A stretch of DNA of 64,000 bases from Siphonodentalium dalli (GCA_032622095.1 CP136063.1:209051934-209115933), one strand, 5' to 3'. Positions 1 through 12,369 are shown, numbered from the stretch's first letter. Program-made: numbers and translations. The notes: generated from the sequence alone by a model not told the origin.

Positions 1-340
1 TTATATTTAAAGACATACCGGTATGTTTTTAAGCTCTTCATTCATTATAGTTTGTTGGAAAAATATTGGAAGCCATAGTATTTTGAGATGTAGCATATGG
101 AATGTAAACGGACGACAAAACAGAAGTCAGAGGTCACCTGGCACTATTTCATGTTATTAGACGAAAGTTTAATATCACAATTTATAGAATGGGTTTATTG
201 AATGGAATAAGGGTAGGATCATGTAATAAATTATAATACAGAATTTTGTGAAACTCAATGGGGCAGGCAGTATTAATTAATTTGCAATGAAAATTAGCTG
301 TATTAATGCTATGTTAGTGCATGAATTTTTGTCATCTTAA

Positions 341-697
341 AGACATATTATGGACTTGTTCGGGTGCGTGAAATTGATAAGTTAGTTTCAGGCACTATTG
401 CAACTGGAGGAAGGTAGCATGCTACAAACATTGCAGAAATTTTCAAGCAAATTGGCCGTTCCACCCCATAGAAAACGTCACCTGAACTACACTCAATTAT
501 AAATATTTAATTCTCGATTTGGGACGCAACTATCGGCGAGAAACTAACGAAAACGCCATCGAGAGTCACTACAATTAATATATAAGAATGACGGTGTGTG
601 TTTTCAATTTGGATATAATATTGGTGAAAATAACTACTTTGAGCAAGATTATTCTCCATTTCTATTGGATCAACTTACAGTAGTATTTCACATCACT
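341..697. mobile_element. TTAA-flanked MITE, family shared with 44939-45285
   Basis: This block aligns over its full length, in the same orientation, with 44939-45285. Shared landmarks include the words TTGGGACGCAACTATCGGCG/ATTCGGGACGCAACTATCGG, 'AGAATGACGGTGT' and a terminal CATCACTTTAA/CGTCACTTTAA. Both copies are bounded by TTAA (337-340 and 698-701 here), which suggests a piggyBac- or Kolobok-type target duplication. Terminal inverted repeats are short and weak, so the superfamily is an inference. No coding frame is visible. Confidence 0.6.
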
Positions 698-740
698 TTA
701 ATTGAGTTAACCTGACATCAATATATACTTGTCCTCTTAA

Positions 741-1201
741 AGGCCCACTTAATTTTCGAACCCCCAGATTACATTATATAAAATATATGTCATATTATAT
801 ACCATTTGAAAGAAGAAGCTCCAAAACATTGTATTATCAACTTATCCGATGTAATGAACTGTGGACATGTTGTTTTTGTTGAGTTGCCAATGCGTTTTGT
901 CATCTAGATTGCAGTAAAAACAAGTATTATTTTCAATGCAGGGGGAATAACTCTATATTTTAAAGATAGTGTTCTTCCCCTTCCACTGAAAAAGTTTGAA
1001 TTCTGTTGCATTCTGGGAGCCAAAGGGGGGGAAGTCATTCAGCAGTTTTCTATCTCTCTGTGGGCATCTTCTGAGACACAGATATTTCAAATAGTGATAA
1101 ATTATAGTATTTTAATAATATTATATGGCATAGATTGTTATTAAAACCGTATATCAAGTCACTATAAAAAATAATCAGCAACTCGAAAATTAAGTGGGCC
1201 T
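741..1201. mobile_element. TTAA-flanked MITE with perfect 19-bp terminal inverted repeats
   Basis: The left end reads AGGCCCACTTAATTTTCGA and the right end is its exact reverse complement. Both ends are flanked by TTAA (737-740 and 1202-1205), the target duplication typical of piggyBac and Kolobok elements. The interior is AT-rich with no coding frame. A second, interrupted copy lies at 23682-24332, sharing the segment around 'ACCATTTGAAAGA(A/G)GAAGCT'. The intact inverted repeats suggest a fairly recent insertion. Confidence 0.85.
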
Positions 1202-1207
1202 TTAAGT

Positions 1208-1950
1208 TCTGAAAATGAGGGTGGGCTTATTTTCAAGGACCACCCCATGGTTTTTTTAGCAGCAAAAACAAAGACTGGGCTGATCCTCAGGGATGAGCTT
1301 ACTGACAGGTGTATATTTTTTAATATTACCATATTAAACATATTGGAGCATGGCTAAAGGTTCTCCATGTCTAACTGAACATTTCAAATTGCACCTGCCC
1401 TTGTAAACAAGTCAGTAAAATTGACAGATTTTGTCTGAAAACAAAAAATAATTCACGCTATATTCTTGTTGTTGGAATATTAAGCTATTAGAACAAATTT
1501 GTTTTTGATATTTCTAACTATTTTTTTCTCAAGAATGAAATTACAAACTGTTGCAATTTTCTACCAAATTTTGGGGAAAGGGGTTATGTTGTCATGTCCC
1601 AGCAAACTTGATCCTGAAAATATCTTTGAAGAACAGGACTCCCAGTTGAAGGTGGCATAACAATCTGAAAATCATAGCACCACCGTAGCATCGTTAACAG
1701 TGCTCGCACTGCCGGGAGCCATGTGCGTGAACAAATATGAAATGGCCGCCAAAATATATCGCCAATGGCCCAAAGAATGGCCCAAGATATTTTTCTACCG
1801 ACAATGGAGTCGGAGATTAAACCATCGAGAAATGCAGAGCAGCCATCATAGTAATTAAACACATTACCCAGATTAACTGTAGGAACAAAGAACTTGTGCA
1901 TGGCTTACTGCAGACTTGGTCATTTTTGTAGATGTGTGCTCAGGTTTGAT
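1208..1950. other. No clear gene between MITE and satellite
   Basis: AT-rich sequence without a recognisable repeat partner in the window. A minus-strand open stretch (1901-1584) follows an acceptor-like TTCTTTGTTCCTACAG, but I found no convincing donor and do not call it. Confidence 0.4.
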
Positions 1951-1954
1951 CGAT

Positions 1955-4900
1955 ACATGCTGCGATACTCACCAGTATGACAAGCTGACTGGTATTCGTA
2001 ATACATGCTCCGATACTCACCAGTATGACAAGCTGACTGGTATTCATAATACATGCTCCGATACTCACCAGTATGACAAGCTGACTGGTATTCATAATAC
2101 ATGCTCCGATACTCACCAGTATGACAAGCTGACTGGTATTCGTAATACATGCTCCAATACTCACCAGTATGACAAGCTGACTGGTATTCGTAATACATGC
2201 TCCGATACTCACCAGTATGACAAGCTGACTGGTATTCGTAATAAATGCTCCGATACTCACCAGTATGACAAGCTGACTGGTATTCATAATACATGCTCCG
2301 ATACTCACCAGTATGACAAGCTGACTGGTATTCGTAATACATGCTCCGATACTCACCAGTATGACAAGCTGACTGGTATTCGTAATACATGCTCCGATAC
2401 TCACCAGTATGACAAGCTGACTGGTGTTCATAATACATGCTGCGATACTCACCAGTATGACAAGCTGACTGGTGTTCATAATACATGCTCCGATACTCAC
2501 CAGTATGACAAGCTGACTGGTATTCGTAATACATGCTCCAATACTCACCAGTATGACAAGCTGACTGGTATTCGTAATACATGCTCCAATACTCACCAGT
2601 ATGACAAGCTGACTGGTATTCATAATACATGTTCCGATACTCACCAGTATGACAAGCTGACTGGTATTCATAATACATGCTCCGATACTCACCAGTATGA
2701 CAAGCTGACTGGTATTCGTAATACATGCTCCAATACTCACCAGTATGACAAGCTGACTGGTATTCGTAATACATGCTGCGATACTCACCAGTATGACAAG
2801 CTGACTGGTATTCATAATACATGCTCCGATACTCACCAGTATGACAAGCTGACTGGTATTCATAATACATGCTGCGATACTCACCAGTATGACAAGCTGA
2901 CTGGTATTCGTAATACATGCTCCGATACTCACCAGTATGACAAGCTGACTGGTATTCATAATACATGCTCCGATACTCACCAGTATGACAAGCTGACTGG
3001 TATTCATAATACATGCTCCGATACTCACCAGTATGACAAGCTGACTGGTATTCGTAATACATGCTCCGATACTCACCAGTATGACAAGCTGACTGGTATT
3101 CGTAATACATGCTCCGATACTCACCAGTATGACAAGCTGACTGGTATTCGTAATACATGCTCCGATACTCACCAGTATGACAAGCTGACTGGTATTCGTA
3201 ATACATGCTCCGATACTCACCAGTATGACAAGCTGACTGGTGTTCATAATACATGCTGCGATACTCACCAGTATGACAAGCTGACTGGTGTTCATAATAC
3301 ATGCTCCGATACTCACCAGTATGACAAGCTGACTGGTATTCGTAATACATGCTCCAATACTCACCAGTATGACAAGCTGACTGGTATTCGTTATACATGC
3401 TCCAATACTCACCAGTATGACAAGCTGACTGGTATTCATAATACATGCTCCGATACTCACCAGTATAACAAGCTGACTGGTATTCATAATACATGCTCCG
3501 ATACTCACCAGTATGACAAGCTGACTGGTATTTGTAATACATGCTCCAATACTCACCAGTATGACAAGCTGACTGGTATTCATAATACATGCTCCGATAC
3601 TCACCAGTATGACAAGCTGACTGGTATTCATAATACATGCTGCGATACTCACCAGTATGACAAGCTGACTGGTATTCGTAATACATGCTCCAATACTCAC
3701 CAGTATGACAAGCTGACTGGTATTCATAATACATGCTCCGATACTCACCAGTATGACAAGCTGACTGGTATTCATAATACATGCTCCAATACTCACCAGT
3801 ATGACAAGCTGACTGGTATTCGTAATACATGCTGCGATACTCACCAGTATGACAAGCTGACTGGTATTCGTAATACATGCTCCGATACTCACCAGTATGA
3901 CAAGCTGACTGGTATTCGTAATACATGCTCCGATACTCACCAGTATGACAAGCTGAATGGTATTCGTAATACATGCTCCAATACTCACCAGTATGACAAG
4001 CTGACTGGTATTCATATTACATGCTCCGATACTCACCAGTATGACAAGCTGACTGGTGTTCATAATACATGCTCCGATACTCACCAGTATGACAAGCTGA
4101 CTGGTATTCATAATACATGCTCCGATACTCACCAGTATGACAAGCTGACTGGTATTCGTAATACATGCTCCGATACTCACCAGTATGACAAGCTGACTGG
4201 TATTCATAATACATGCTCCGATACTCACCAGTATGACAAGCTGACTGGTATTCATAATACATGATCCGATACTCACCAGTATGACACGCTGACTGGTATT
4301 CATAATACATGCTGCGATACTCACCAGTATGACAAGCTGACTGGTATTCGTAATACATGCTCCGATACTCACCAGTATGACAAGCTGACTGGTATTCGTA
4401 ATACATGCTCCGATACTCACCAGTATGACAAGCTGACTGGTATTCATAATACATGCTCCGATACTCACCAGTATGACAAGCTGACTGGTATTCGTAATAC
4501 ATGCTCCGATACCCACCAGTATGACAAGCTGACTGGTATTCGTAATACATGCTCCGATACTCACCAGTATGACAAGCTGACTGGTATTCGTAATACATGC
4601 TGCGATACTCACCAGTATGACAAGCTGACTGGTATTCATAATACATGCTCCGATACTCACCAGTATGACAAGCTGACTGGTATTCATAATACATGCTCCG
4701 ATACTCACCAGTATGACAAGCTGACTGGTATTCATAATACATGCTCCGATACTCACCAGTATGACAAGCTGACTGGTATTCGTAATACATGCTCCGATAC
4801 TCACCAGTATGACAAGCTGACTGGTATTCGTAATACATGCTCCGATACTCACCAGTATGACAAGCTGACTGGTATTCGTAATACATGCTCCGATACTCAC

Positions 4901-5265
4901 CAGTATGACAAGCTGACTGGTATTCGTAATACATGCTGCGATACTCACCAGTATGACAAGCTGACTGGTATTCATAATACATGCTCCGATACTCACCAGT
5001 ATGACAAGCTGACTGGTATTCGTAATACATGCTCCGATACTCACCAGTATGACAAGCTGACTGGTATTCATAATACATGCTCCGATACTCACCAGTATGA
5101 CAAGCTGACTGGTATTCATAATACATGCTCCGATACTCACCAGTATGACAAGCTGACTGGTATTCGTAATACATGCTCCGATACTCACCAGTATGACAAG
5201 CTGACTGGTATTCGTAATACATGCTCCGATACTCACCAGTATGACAAGCTGACTGGTATTCGTAT
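1955..5265. repeat. 48-bp satellite array, about 69 copies
   Basis: The 3,311-bp array consists of a 48-bp unit beginning ACATGCTCCGATACTCACCA and repeating almost without indels. The unit is a multiple of three, so several frames on both strands stay open for hundreds of codons; these long ORFs are repeat artefacts rather than genes. Each unit contains ACCAGT and ACTGGT as 6-bp inverted arms around an 11-bp loop. Variants sit at a few fixed positions (TGCTCC/TGCTGC, CGATA/CAATA, ATTCGT/ATTCAT/GTTCAT). A block of variants at about 2400-2740 recurs at about 3216-3556, an offset of exactly 816 bp (17 units), which shows a segmental duplication inside the array. Confidence 0.97.
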
Positions 5266-5457
5266 TGCGATGGTCAGTTCAACACAATACAAATTTAAAT
5301 TGCTCAATTTGATTGAAATAGATTGATTCATGGGTCATTGCAATGTACTTTGAAGGTTAAGGTATGAGAAAAAGGTTTACCTCAAAATTATTATAGTTTG
5401 AGATTGGTTAATAATTGTTTTAGTTGGGGCTTTAAATTTAAATTGCAACCCCAAAAA

Positions 5458-6400
5458 ATTACAATCAAAAGGCCATAATTCTGGTAAAAATGAATGGCCA
5501 GGCCTAGTTTACATACAGATGCACGGTCAACCAACCCATGGCAATAGCTCAAACTTGACTTTGTTAAGTTGAGCTACAAATGACAATCAAAGGGCAGCAA
5601 CACTGGTAAAAAAAATGTATGGCCAAGCCAAGTTTGCAAACCCGTTTCAGATACTCCTTTAGTGAACTGACATACCAAAAGTCTTTGAAATCCTTTGACA
5701 ATCTAAGGGCCTTAACTCTGGTTAAAATGTCTGGCCGTACCTACTTTGCGAACTTGTTTCAGATACTCCTCTTGTGAGCTCAATTACCAAAATTTCTTGC
5801 AATATGTTGATAATTGTTTGAAATAACTCCCGGACAACTTTTTGTGGGTGCCAAATGCCAAAAAAATGACAATCAAAGGGGCCTTAATTCTGGTGAAAAT
5901 GTCTGGCCGTACATAATTTGCGAACTAATCTCAGATACTCCTCTTATGAACTCTCATACCCCCAGACAACTTTTTGGGATGGATGGACAGAACCCATTCC
6001 TTTATCCACTGCCGAAAAATTTCCATGCGGGTGATAATAAACAAATTTGAGTAGGGACCAAAAATAGGGTCAGGAGGGGATGAGACACTGGCAAACCACT
6101 GAGCAAACCACTGAGCTGACAAGCTCGTAAAACTAGAATGGAAAATCCGAACAAAACGATGGAACCCTCTATCGAATGTCCTCATAGTAGTGAACATCCA
6201 TATAAAATTTCATTGAGATCCGAGCACAACTGTTGAAATTATGACATGAACAGACATCAGACGGACCAAAAAGCCAACATTTTCAGATAAACAAAGATGA
6301 ATAACTCTAGAATAGAAAATAGGACCAAAACAATGAAACCCTCTATTGAATGTCTAGTGAACATCCATACCAAATTTCATTGAGATCTGAGCACTACTGT
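5458..6400. repeat. Diverged tandem copies of the 'AAGGGCCATAACTC' mollusc-type repeat
   Basis: At least four degenerate units share 'GACAATCAAAGGGCC', 'CTGGTNAAAATG', 'TGGCCGTAC' and 'CAGATACTCCTCTTATGAAC'. Related sequence recurs at 22460-22790, 24385-25080, 25980-26040 and 53990-54320, often with 'CATACCAAATTTCATT' and a 'GACGGACNNAC' end. No coding frame is supported. I recall this motif as widespread in bivalve genomes; that is memory, not a search result. Confidence 0.7.
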
Positions 6401-6439
6401 TAAAGTTATAACATGAACAAACATCGGATGGACTAACAA

Positions 6440-6915
6440 ATGGGTAGATATGTGGCTATGAGTTATGTGGCTAAAACAATTATGTGTCTCAAATTGTTAT
6501 GTGGCTGCTCAAGTAGACATAAAATTTTATGTGGCTATCAAGTAGTTGATAGTGATAAAATCTCATATTTGGAATCATAACATGTTGGAATTATAGCAGA
6601 AAAGGCTGATTGAAATTCAAAAACTTGCATACAGCAACTAGGACAGTGGAATATGAGAAACTGACAGGTCTGTGATTGGGTGACTAGCCACATAACTGTC
6701 CTAACACCTCCTATTGACAAATCATTGATGTCTAAATCAATGGACTTTTAGTTTCCCAATGTTGTATGACTTCAAAATTAAATAGGCTGATTTAATAGGC
6801 CAAATATATAATTTTGAGGGTTCATCTGAACGCTGTTACATGGCATTAGTCACATAAATATCCATTTCACAAAATCATAGCCACATATGTAGTCATTTGT
6901 AAACGCGGACGGACA
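6440..6915. repeat. About 475-bp dispersed repeat, copy of 22795-23270
   Basis: Both copies share a series of 'TATGTGGCTA' words, then 'CAAGTAGTTGATA', 'CTCAAAAACTTGCATACA', 'CACCTCCTATTGACA' and 'ATGTCTAAATCAATGGACTT', in the same orientation. Each copy lies 55-80 bp beyond the donor of a host exon (6971 and 23346). No coding frame is seen. Confidence 0.8.
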
Positions 6916-6970
6916 AACAGGTGCAAAACAGTATACCTGGTATAAATATGCCATAGTTTTCCATTCTTAC

Positions 6971-7189
6971 CTCCGCAAGACGGGTATATCTTGTTTGGAG
7001 TTGGAAGGAATCTACTCTCCCATCTTGGATTCCAACTTCCTGATGGTCCAACTGTATACTGATTTGGAATATCTCTCACAAAGCTTCGACTGCTATCACA
7101 AGTTGGTATCCATATTTTGTAATAACCCGTTCCTAAAGGTCCAAACTGGGAACCATCGTCCGGGTCCATTGCTGACTGGTAGTTATCAT
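6971..7189 (-). CDS. Host gene exon, 73 codons, unknown extracellular segment
   Basis: The exon follows an acceptor (TGTTTTTAG on the minus strand) and ends at the donor GGAG|GTAAGAATG. It is symmetrical (phase 1-1, 219 bp), which is typical of extracellular modules. The encoded peptide starts DDNYQSAMDPDDGSQFG and contains WIPTCDSSRSF and IYPSCG, with only two cysteines. I do not recognise the fold. It joins in frame to the last LamG exon at 23346, 16.2 kb upstream, so it lies just C-terminal of that domain. Coding character is supported by an open frame, good splice borders and matched phase. No similarity search was possible. Confidence 0.7.
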
Positions 7190-7247
7190 CTAAAAACATT
7201 TGAGAATTCCATAAAACTTTATTTACATGTCTTTCATTTCCAATTAA

Positions 7248-7789
7248 CCCTTCCATGACAGGAGCTTCCTGAATTTTTGCGAAAACCCTGTGTCAATGCA
7301 TTCTCTTATAAATGCGAGTCGACCATATGTCGCCTCGCATATATAAGAGAATGCATCGGCCTAACAAATTTTATATCATTTTTTATAATTGTTAAAAAAT
7401 GTAATAAAAATTGAAAAAAAATGCTAAAAAATTGTTAAAGAATGTAAGAAATAATGATAAAAATTGTTAAAGAATGTAAGAAAAAATGCTAAAAAATGAT
7501 AGAGAATGCAGGAGAATGTAAGAAAAATGAACTGTTTAAAAATGTAAGATGTAAGAAAAATTGATAAAATTGTTAAAGAATATAAGTAAAATTGCTAAAT
7601 TAAATTGTTACAGAATATAAGAACAAATGCTAAAAATTGTTAAAGAATGTAAAATTGATAAAATTAAAAACAAATGGCCTGTATTCTCTTATATATGCGA
7701 GGCCACCTTTGGTCGACTCGCATATATAAGAGAATGCATTGGCACAGGGTCTTTAATGTTGCACCAGCGCAGCTTCCATCATGAAAGGG
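7248..7789. mobile_element. Double-hairpin piggyBac-like MITE (copy 1)
   Basis: The element runs from TTAA|CCCTTCCATGA (7244-7247) to TCATGAAAGGG|TTAA (7790-7793). Near each end is a ~68-bp near-perfect palindrome, GCATTCTCTTATATATGCGA and its complement around a GTCGACC core (7295-7358, 7684-7746). Between them is AT-rich filler with repeats of 'TTGTTAAAGAATGTAAGAA'. TTAA duplication and CCC...GGG ends are piggyBac-like. Ten further copies occur in this window. Non-coding. Confidence 0.85.
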
Positions 7790-8800
7790 TTAAAGGAATC
7801 CAAGACAATGGCAGTTTGTTCAAAAAAAGTGTTAAACATGCACCACTAAAAAGAACATAGAGAAATAGATAAACTTTGTTCTTATACTCATTAGTGATAG
7901 TTCACTAACAATGCACTGTTGAAACCATTGTTAAGCAAACAAAACTACAGTGATTTGTCAAAAACATCGCTAATCGTGTAGTACGTTCAAATATTTTAAT
8001 CTGAATATGATTTTCTGAATATTTATCAATGCTTTCACATTTTTTTATCAAACTTTGATATCTTATTGAATTTGACTTTGATTTGTAATTCTACTGTAAC
8101 AGTATGATTACATAACAATGATTTTGATATGAGATAGCTCTTTAGTGGAGAGTTATTAATAATGAAAATAAGAACAAAGTCAATCTATTTTTTTATGTAA
8201 TTGTTGATGATATTTGTTTTACATACTTTTATGTAATTTCGCATGAACCCACTTTGAATGCCTTGGGTGCCTTTAACATTGAAAGTAATAAGTCAGTCAC
8301 TCCACATAAGAAATACATATAACATCAAAAGATAAGCTTAAGGCAAAATAATTTTTTTTAGTTGATTCTCAAACACCACCACATTGAAATAAATGATTTG
8401 CAATGGATGTATTATTTTCTATTTTTGATATGACAAAAAAAAAGTTTTTTTCAAAAATTTTAGTATGTTTTTACCAACATGTCCATAGGGCCACTGTTTT
8501 TTGATTAGTTGGTTGGCGGATCCGCCGAGTCGTTTTTTTTCGGTTTTTAGAAAAAAATAAAATTGTGTTCCGAACTTTTTTTTATTGCCGCCGACCCGTT
8601 TTTTCCGCACTCAAAATATTATTTTATTGAAAAAATGAACAAATATCACTTTGTGTACCGTTTGTAGGAACGGATTAATTTTGGCAACATTTCGCATCCG
8701 TGTTTTCTGCATCACTTCCGCTACTAGGTAATCTAGTAATAACGCTAGGCTACTTTCGTTTTTTCGAAATGGAGAAAGTATATTAGATTAGATTAGATTA

Positions 8801-9064
8801 GAAAACAAGACCATAAGAAAACAGCTGAAATATGTTTATCCCGAAATAACAGATCGAGAGCTGTTCTCGTTTGTCGAGGACGATGCATTGATTCGTCGTG
8901 ACTACTTTGGTGGTCTTACCGAACAATTTACTGAGGCGGTCACCGAAATCGAGGAAACCGACGTTCCGGTGTCGGCCCTCAGTTCATTTGGATACAAGTA
9001 CATTTTCGCTAGGAGAAGGGCTATTGTTGAAGAAGTGCCAGTGCAGGTTAATTTTAAGAAATAA
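8801..9064 (+). CDS. Unrecognised 87-codon open frame inside the TIR element
   Basis: The frame is open from just after a (GATTA)n run to TAA at 9062. It has no ATG near its start, so it would be an internal or terminal exon; ATTAG just before position 8801 could be an acceptor. The peptide includes YPEITDRELFSFVEDDALI, RRDYFGGLTEQFTEAVTEI and ALSSFGYKYIFARRRAIV. Its base composition is noticeably more GC-rich than the flanking DNA and the frame looks protein-like, with acidic and aromatic residues. A donor-like GTGCAG|GTTAAT occurs near the end. It may be a remnant of the element's own protein or a captured host exon. No family is recognised. Confidence 0.45.
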   Translation, partial: ENKTIRKQLKYVYPEITDRELFSFVEDDALIRRDYFGGLTEQFTEAVTEIEETDVPVSALSSFGYKYIFARRRAIVEEVPVQVNFKK

Positions 9065-9503
9065 TTTGCAAATAAAATTCAAAATTTATTAAATTGAGAC
9101 CAAAACTCAAAAAAGGCAAAATCATCCATTCTTGTATTTAAATTTTAGAATAACTGAATATATAGTAGTACTACTAGTAGCATTAGTAAATATGCCTTTA
9201 TATGGGTGTCTTGTGTCCATCTTCGATCAAATATCACTCCTCTATCTACTCTAAAACACAAGAATCTGTCTGTTTATATTAAATGTATTATGTATGTTAC
9301 AATGAAGGACTGTCGCTTTCCGATAAGTCAATTAAGTCACAGTATCGTTACGATTGGCCCATTGGCGATGATGTAACTCAATTTGTTATTCTTGATACCG
9401 GTGTATATAAACTAATGATGTAAAAAAAACGGCCGAGTCTGAAATTGTGTTTTTGTTTTCACTATGTTATGTTTGAAGAGTATTATAAGTGATTACAAAC
9501 ATA

Positions 9504-9692
9504 CAGTAATGCCCTAATTAATCGACTCCATAACCACAGCAGAATTAAGGGTAACTTTTTAGGATTTAGTCGGAAATATGGCTTGTTGAGAGCTTTCCGA
9601 TGAATGGCAACAAGCCATATTTCCGACTAAATCCTGAAAAGTTACCCATAATTCTGCTGTGGTTATGGAGTCGATTAATTAGGGCATTACTG
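9504..9692. mobile_element. Tc1/mariner-type hairpin MITE (copy 1)
   Basis: The element begins CAGTAATGCCCTAATTAATC, ends with the reverse complement, and is flanked by TA on both sides (9502-9503, 9693-9694). The whole element is nearly a perfect foldback. It is inserted inside the 8489-9908 element. TA duplication and CAGT ends fit IS630/Tc1/mariner. Ten full or partial copies are in the window. Confidence 0.9.
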
Positions 9693-9959
9693 TATATCAA
9701 CCTTGTTTTTCTAGTCAGATCAAGTATCTTGCTGTATATTGAGATGCCAATAATAGATGTAAGATAATAGATATGATACAAAGTTATTTTCAGACCATTT
9801 TCCTTTTATTTGAAAATTTGAGTGTTTTCTTCTTCTTTTTTTTCCGACCGACCGACCCAACTTTTCCAGAAAAAATTCCGCTAACCAACTAATCAAAAAA
9901 CAGTGGCCGAGGTATTGAGCATTAATTGCAAAATACCTGAACTCTTAACATATCTCTGT

Positions 9960-11040
9960 GTAATGTGTGAAGATTGACATCATGTATACATATAGTGACA
10001 TATAACATTACTAGTAAGTAGATGACTACATTGAAGAAAATGATTAGCTGATCATCATAGTCTGGTGTACTAATTGTAACTCCAGAACAACTGAAAGGCT
10101 TAAAGGATTTATTCGGTCTAGAAACTACAAAACGCGATCGGAAAGCCCTCCTTGTTGTGATTAAAATGACCCAAGTCCCATTCCGATCGCATAATAAATA
10201 ACCCGTAAAATAAATAAATAATACCACCACCGGTATTCAGAGATTTCCGTGACTTGACTACGAGTGACATAGTTGTGGGCGAGCAAATTAAAAACACAGA
10301 TTCGGAGCCAGAGTTTATTATGCTGACTATGATGACGTAATCGTAAGTCAGCCAATACTAAAATGCGGAGTCGTATGTGCGCGTGTGGTGTATAGATTAC
10401 GTCGCTATTCAATGTGTTATCTAATTAATGAAGATAGTGTGGCCGCTTTGACCGTTTATCTGGAATAGAAAACAATAATTATGTAGCGCCTAGAATGGCT
10501 GTTTTTGTAGCCATTAATAACATGCCGCCACGTGTCTGCTTTGTTGAATAGATGGCAGTAGTGCTTTGATTGTCTCGTATTCACTCGGTGATTTGTAATC
10601 ACTCAGTGACTTTTCATCAGTGTCAGTGGCGAACTTGTTTGCACTGTAAAATGCCCCAAAGTGAATAGAAAGGGCGATGGAGGATCCCATTCACCTGGTC
10701 ATACATAAGAAGCACCCATATGTTATATAAACACTGGGCTGAATAATGTTAACTCTATTTAGGCCCTTTTGTTTTTGTTGTTTGTTTTGTGTTTTTTTTG
10801 TGTAAACTAGCTTCCGAAATTGGTACCATACAACGAAGAAGAATCTATATGGCCTAACTTGTATTCTTTCAGAAACAGTTAAATTAGTTTCGCAAGAAAT
10901 TCCGCTCGCTCATTGCATTTCTGCATAAATTAATCTCATTTCACACAACTTTTATCGCCTCAAAGTGCATTTTAGCCATCATTATTCGTTATATAATCCA
11001 ACATTCTAGCAAATCCAGTTCATAATTCAGCACATTCAAA
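9960..11040. other. Mostly unassigned AT-rich DNA
   Basis: Part of this stretch (about 9995-10110) resembles the interior of the 49912-50573 element ('GTAGATGACTACA', 'GAAAATGATTAGCTGATC', 'ACTAATTGTAAC'), so it is probably a fragment of that family. I see nothing supportable in the rest. Confidence 0.45.
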
Positions 11041-11089
11041 CAGTTTTATTCCGTGATCGCTATTTATCGTAAATGTCTAGGTAATTAAC

Positions 11090-12091
11090 CAGGCCTCAGC
11101 CTAGGGGTCCAGAACAGGGAGACTTGAAGTCTCCCTCCAGGAAATTTAGGGAGACTTCAGGAAATTTAGGGAGACTTCAGGGTGGGGAGACTACCAAAAA
11201 TTGACAATTTTCAAATATCGCTTTATTTTATAACATCTGACAATAAAAAATTTAAAAAGATAAAATAACAAATAAAACTAAAAAAATTTGACTTTATCTG
11301 AAATTAGCTTAATTAATTGTTATTATACATTTAAAATTTTTGGAAATGTTTTGTGTAGCTATCATTTAAGCAAGACAATTATCAAGTTACAGTAATAGTT
11401 ACTTTTTTAACTAAATGAAAGTAGTATTATTTCCAAGACTGCAGCTTGGAAGATACGTTTGTACAGTCTGAATCATGATGCATGTAACTTTTAAGGTTAA
11501 TTTGGTCACGGCTGTAATATGGGTGTCCGCTAAAATAAACAATAAGGACTAACTAACAAAGGAGTTGCAAAAGCTTTTATTAATTAATGGCCTCCCTTAA
11601 TTAAGCGCCTGGTACATACTCTGATAATGTCGTAATTGTTTTATATCTGAAAAGCGGGACGGCGGTCTTTTAAGTTAATTAAAACATTTATTTGTGACAC
11701 TCACGATGGTCAGTAACAACACAGATGCGAACATCTCATCGTGTTTTCAGCGTGTCAAAACATTCGTGATTAACATTCATTACCGCAAAGGGAACAAAGG
11801 CGACGGAATAACAACACAATTTTAAAACAATAGGTCATATTTTTTTTTTTTATTTTAAACACTTGGGTCTTTGGCTCTGCATCGTCTGTTTCTTTTTGGG
11901 ATGGCCGCCACAATTCATCTATATACGGACATGTCTGGGAAAAAAACTAGAAAAAAAATTAAGAAAAAAACAAAAACAAATTCCCCCTAAAATTGAAGGC
12001 GACTTCGATTTCGCCTTAGAGCGATGATAGGGCGAAGTCAGCGACAGTAAGGCGACAATCTCGCCCGAGTCGCCTTGTGAGCTGAGGCCTG
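11090..12091. mobile_element. hAT-type non-autonomous element with perfect 8-bp target duplication
   Basis: The ends are CAGGCCTCAGC and GCTGAGGCCTG. They are flanked by the perfect 8-bp direct repeat TAATTAAC (11082-11089 and 12092-12099), the hallmark of hAT insertion. Subterminal sequence contains words such as GGGAGACTTCAG and GGCGACTTCGATTTCGCC. A sister element lies at 36398-37355. There is no transposase frame, so it depends on a partner elsewhere. Confidence 0.9.
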
Positions 12092-12369
12092 TAATTAACC
12101 AGCGACTGCAATATTTTATACGTAATTTATCAACTCGTTACGCGATTGGCAGAATTATTTCAAGCTCCACCCACCGCTGTGTCACCGGTAAGCGTCGATG
12201 CAGATGATCGGTCATGTGACCGCGTTGTGGTCATGTGATCGCACTCATGTGATTTACCCTTTGGTCTGTTAGACATATATTATTAGTATTATCACAATAA
12301 TTTTTTATTTTTTTTGACAGACTAATTCCTTTAACGACGACTGGAGGAAATTTTGTTATAAATGTTATA

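Larger units (their letters stand above)
8489..9908. mobile_element. 1.4-kb DNA element with ~29-bp terminal inverted repeats
   Basis: The left end GGCCACTGTTTTTTGATTAG and following TTGGTT(G)GCGGA are matched by the reverse complement at 9877-9908. A target duplication is not clear. The element contains an open frame (8801-9064) and a nested Tc1/mariner-type MITE (9504-9692). CACTG termini recall CACTA-type elements, but this is a weak resemblance. Confidence 0.75.

Noticed and set aside
1584-1885. Possible additional host exon (minus strand, NLGNVFNYYDGCSAFLDGLI) after a good acceptor
   Set aside because: The phase could fit the exon at 7189-6971, but no convincing donor follows and the later sequence has no domain pattern. 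Kept only as a possibility.
1916-5236. Very long open frames on both strands (up to 1,098 codons)
   Set aside because: They coincide exactly with the 48-bp satellite. The unit length is a multiple of three, so the frames are a consequence of repetition and there is no sign of real coding.
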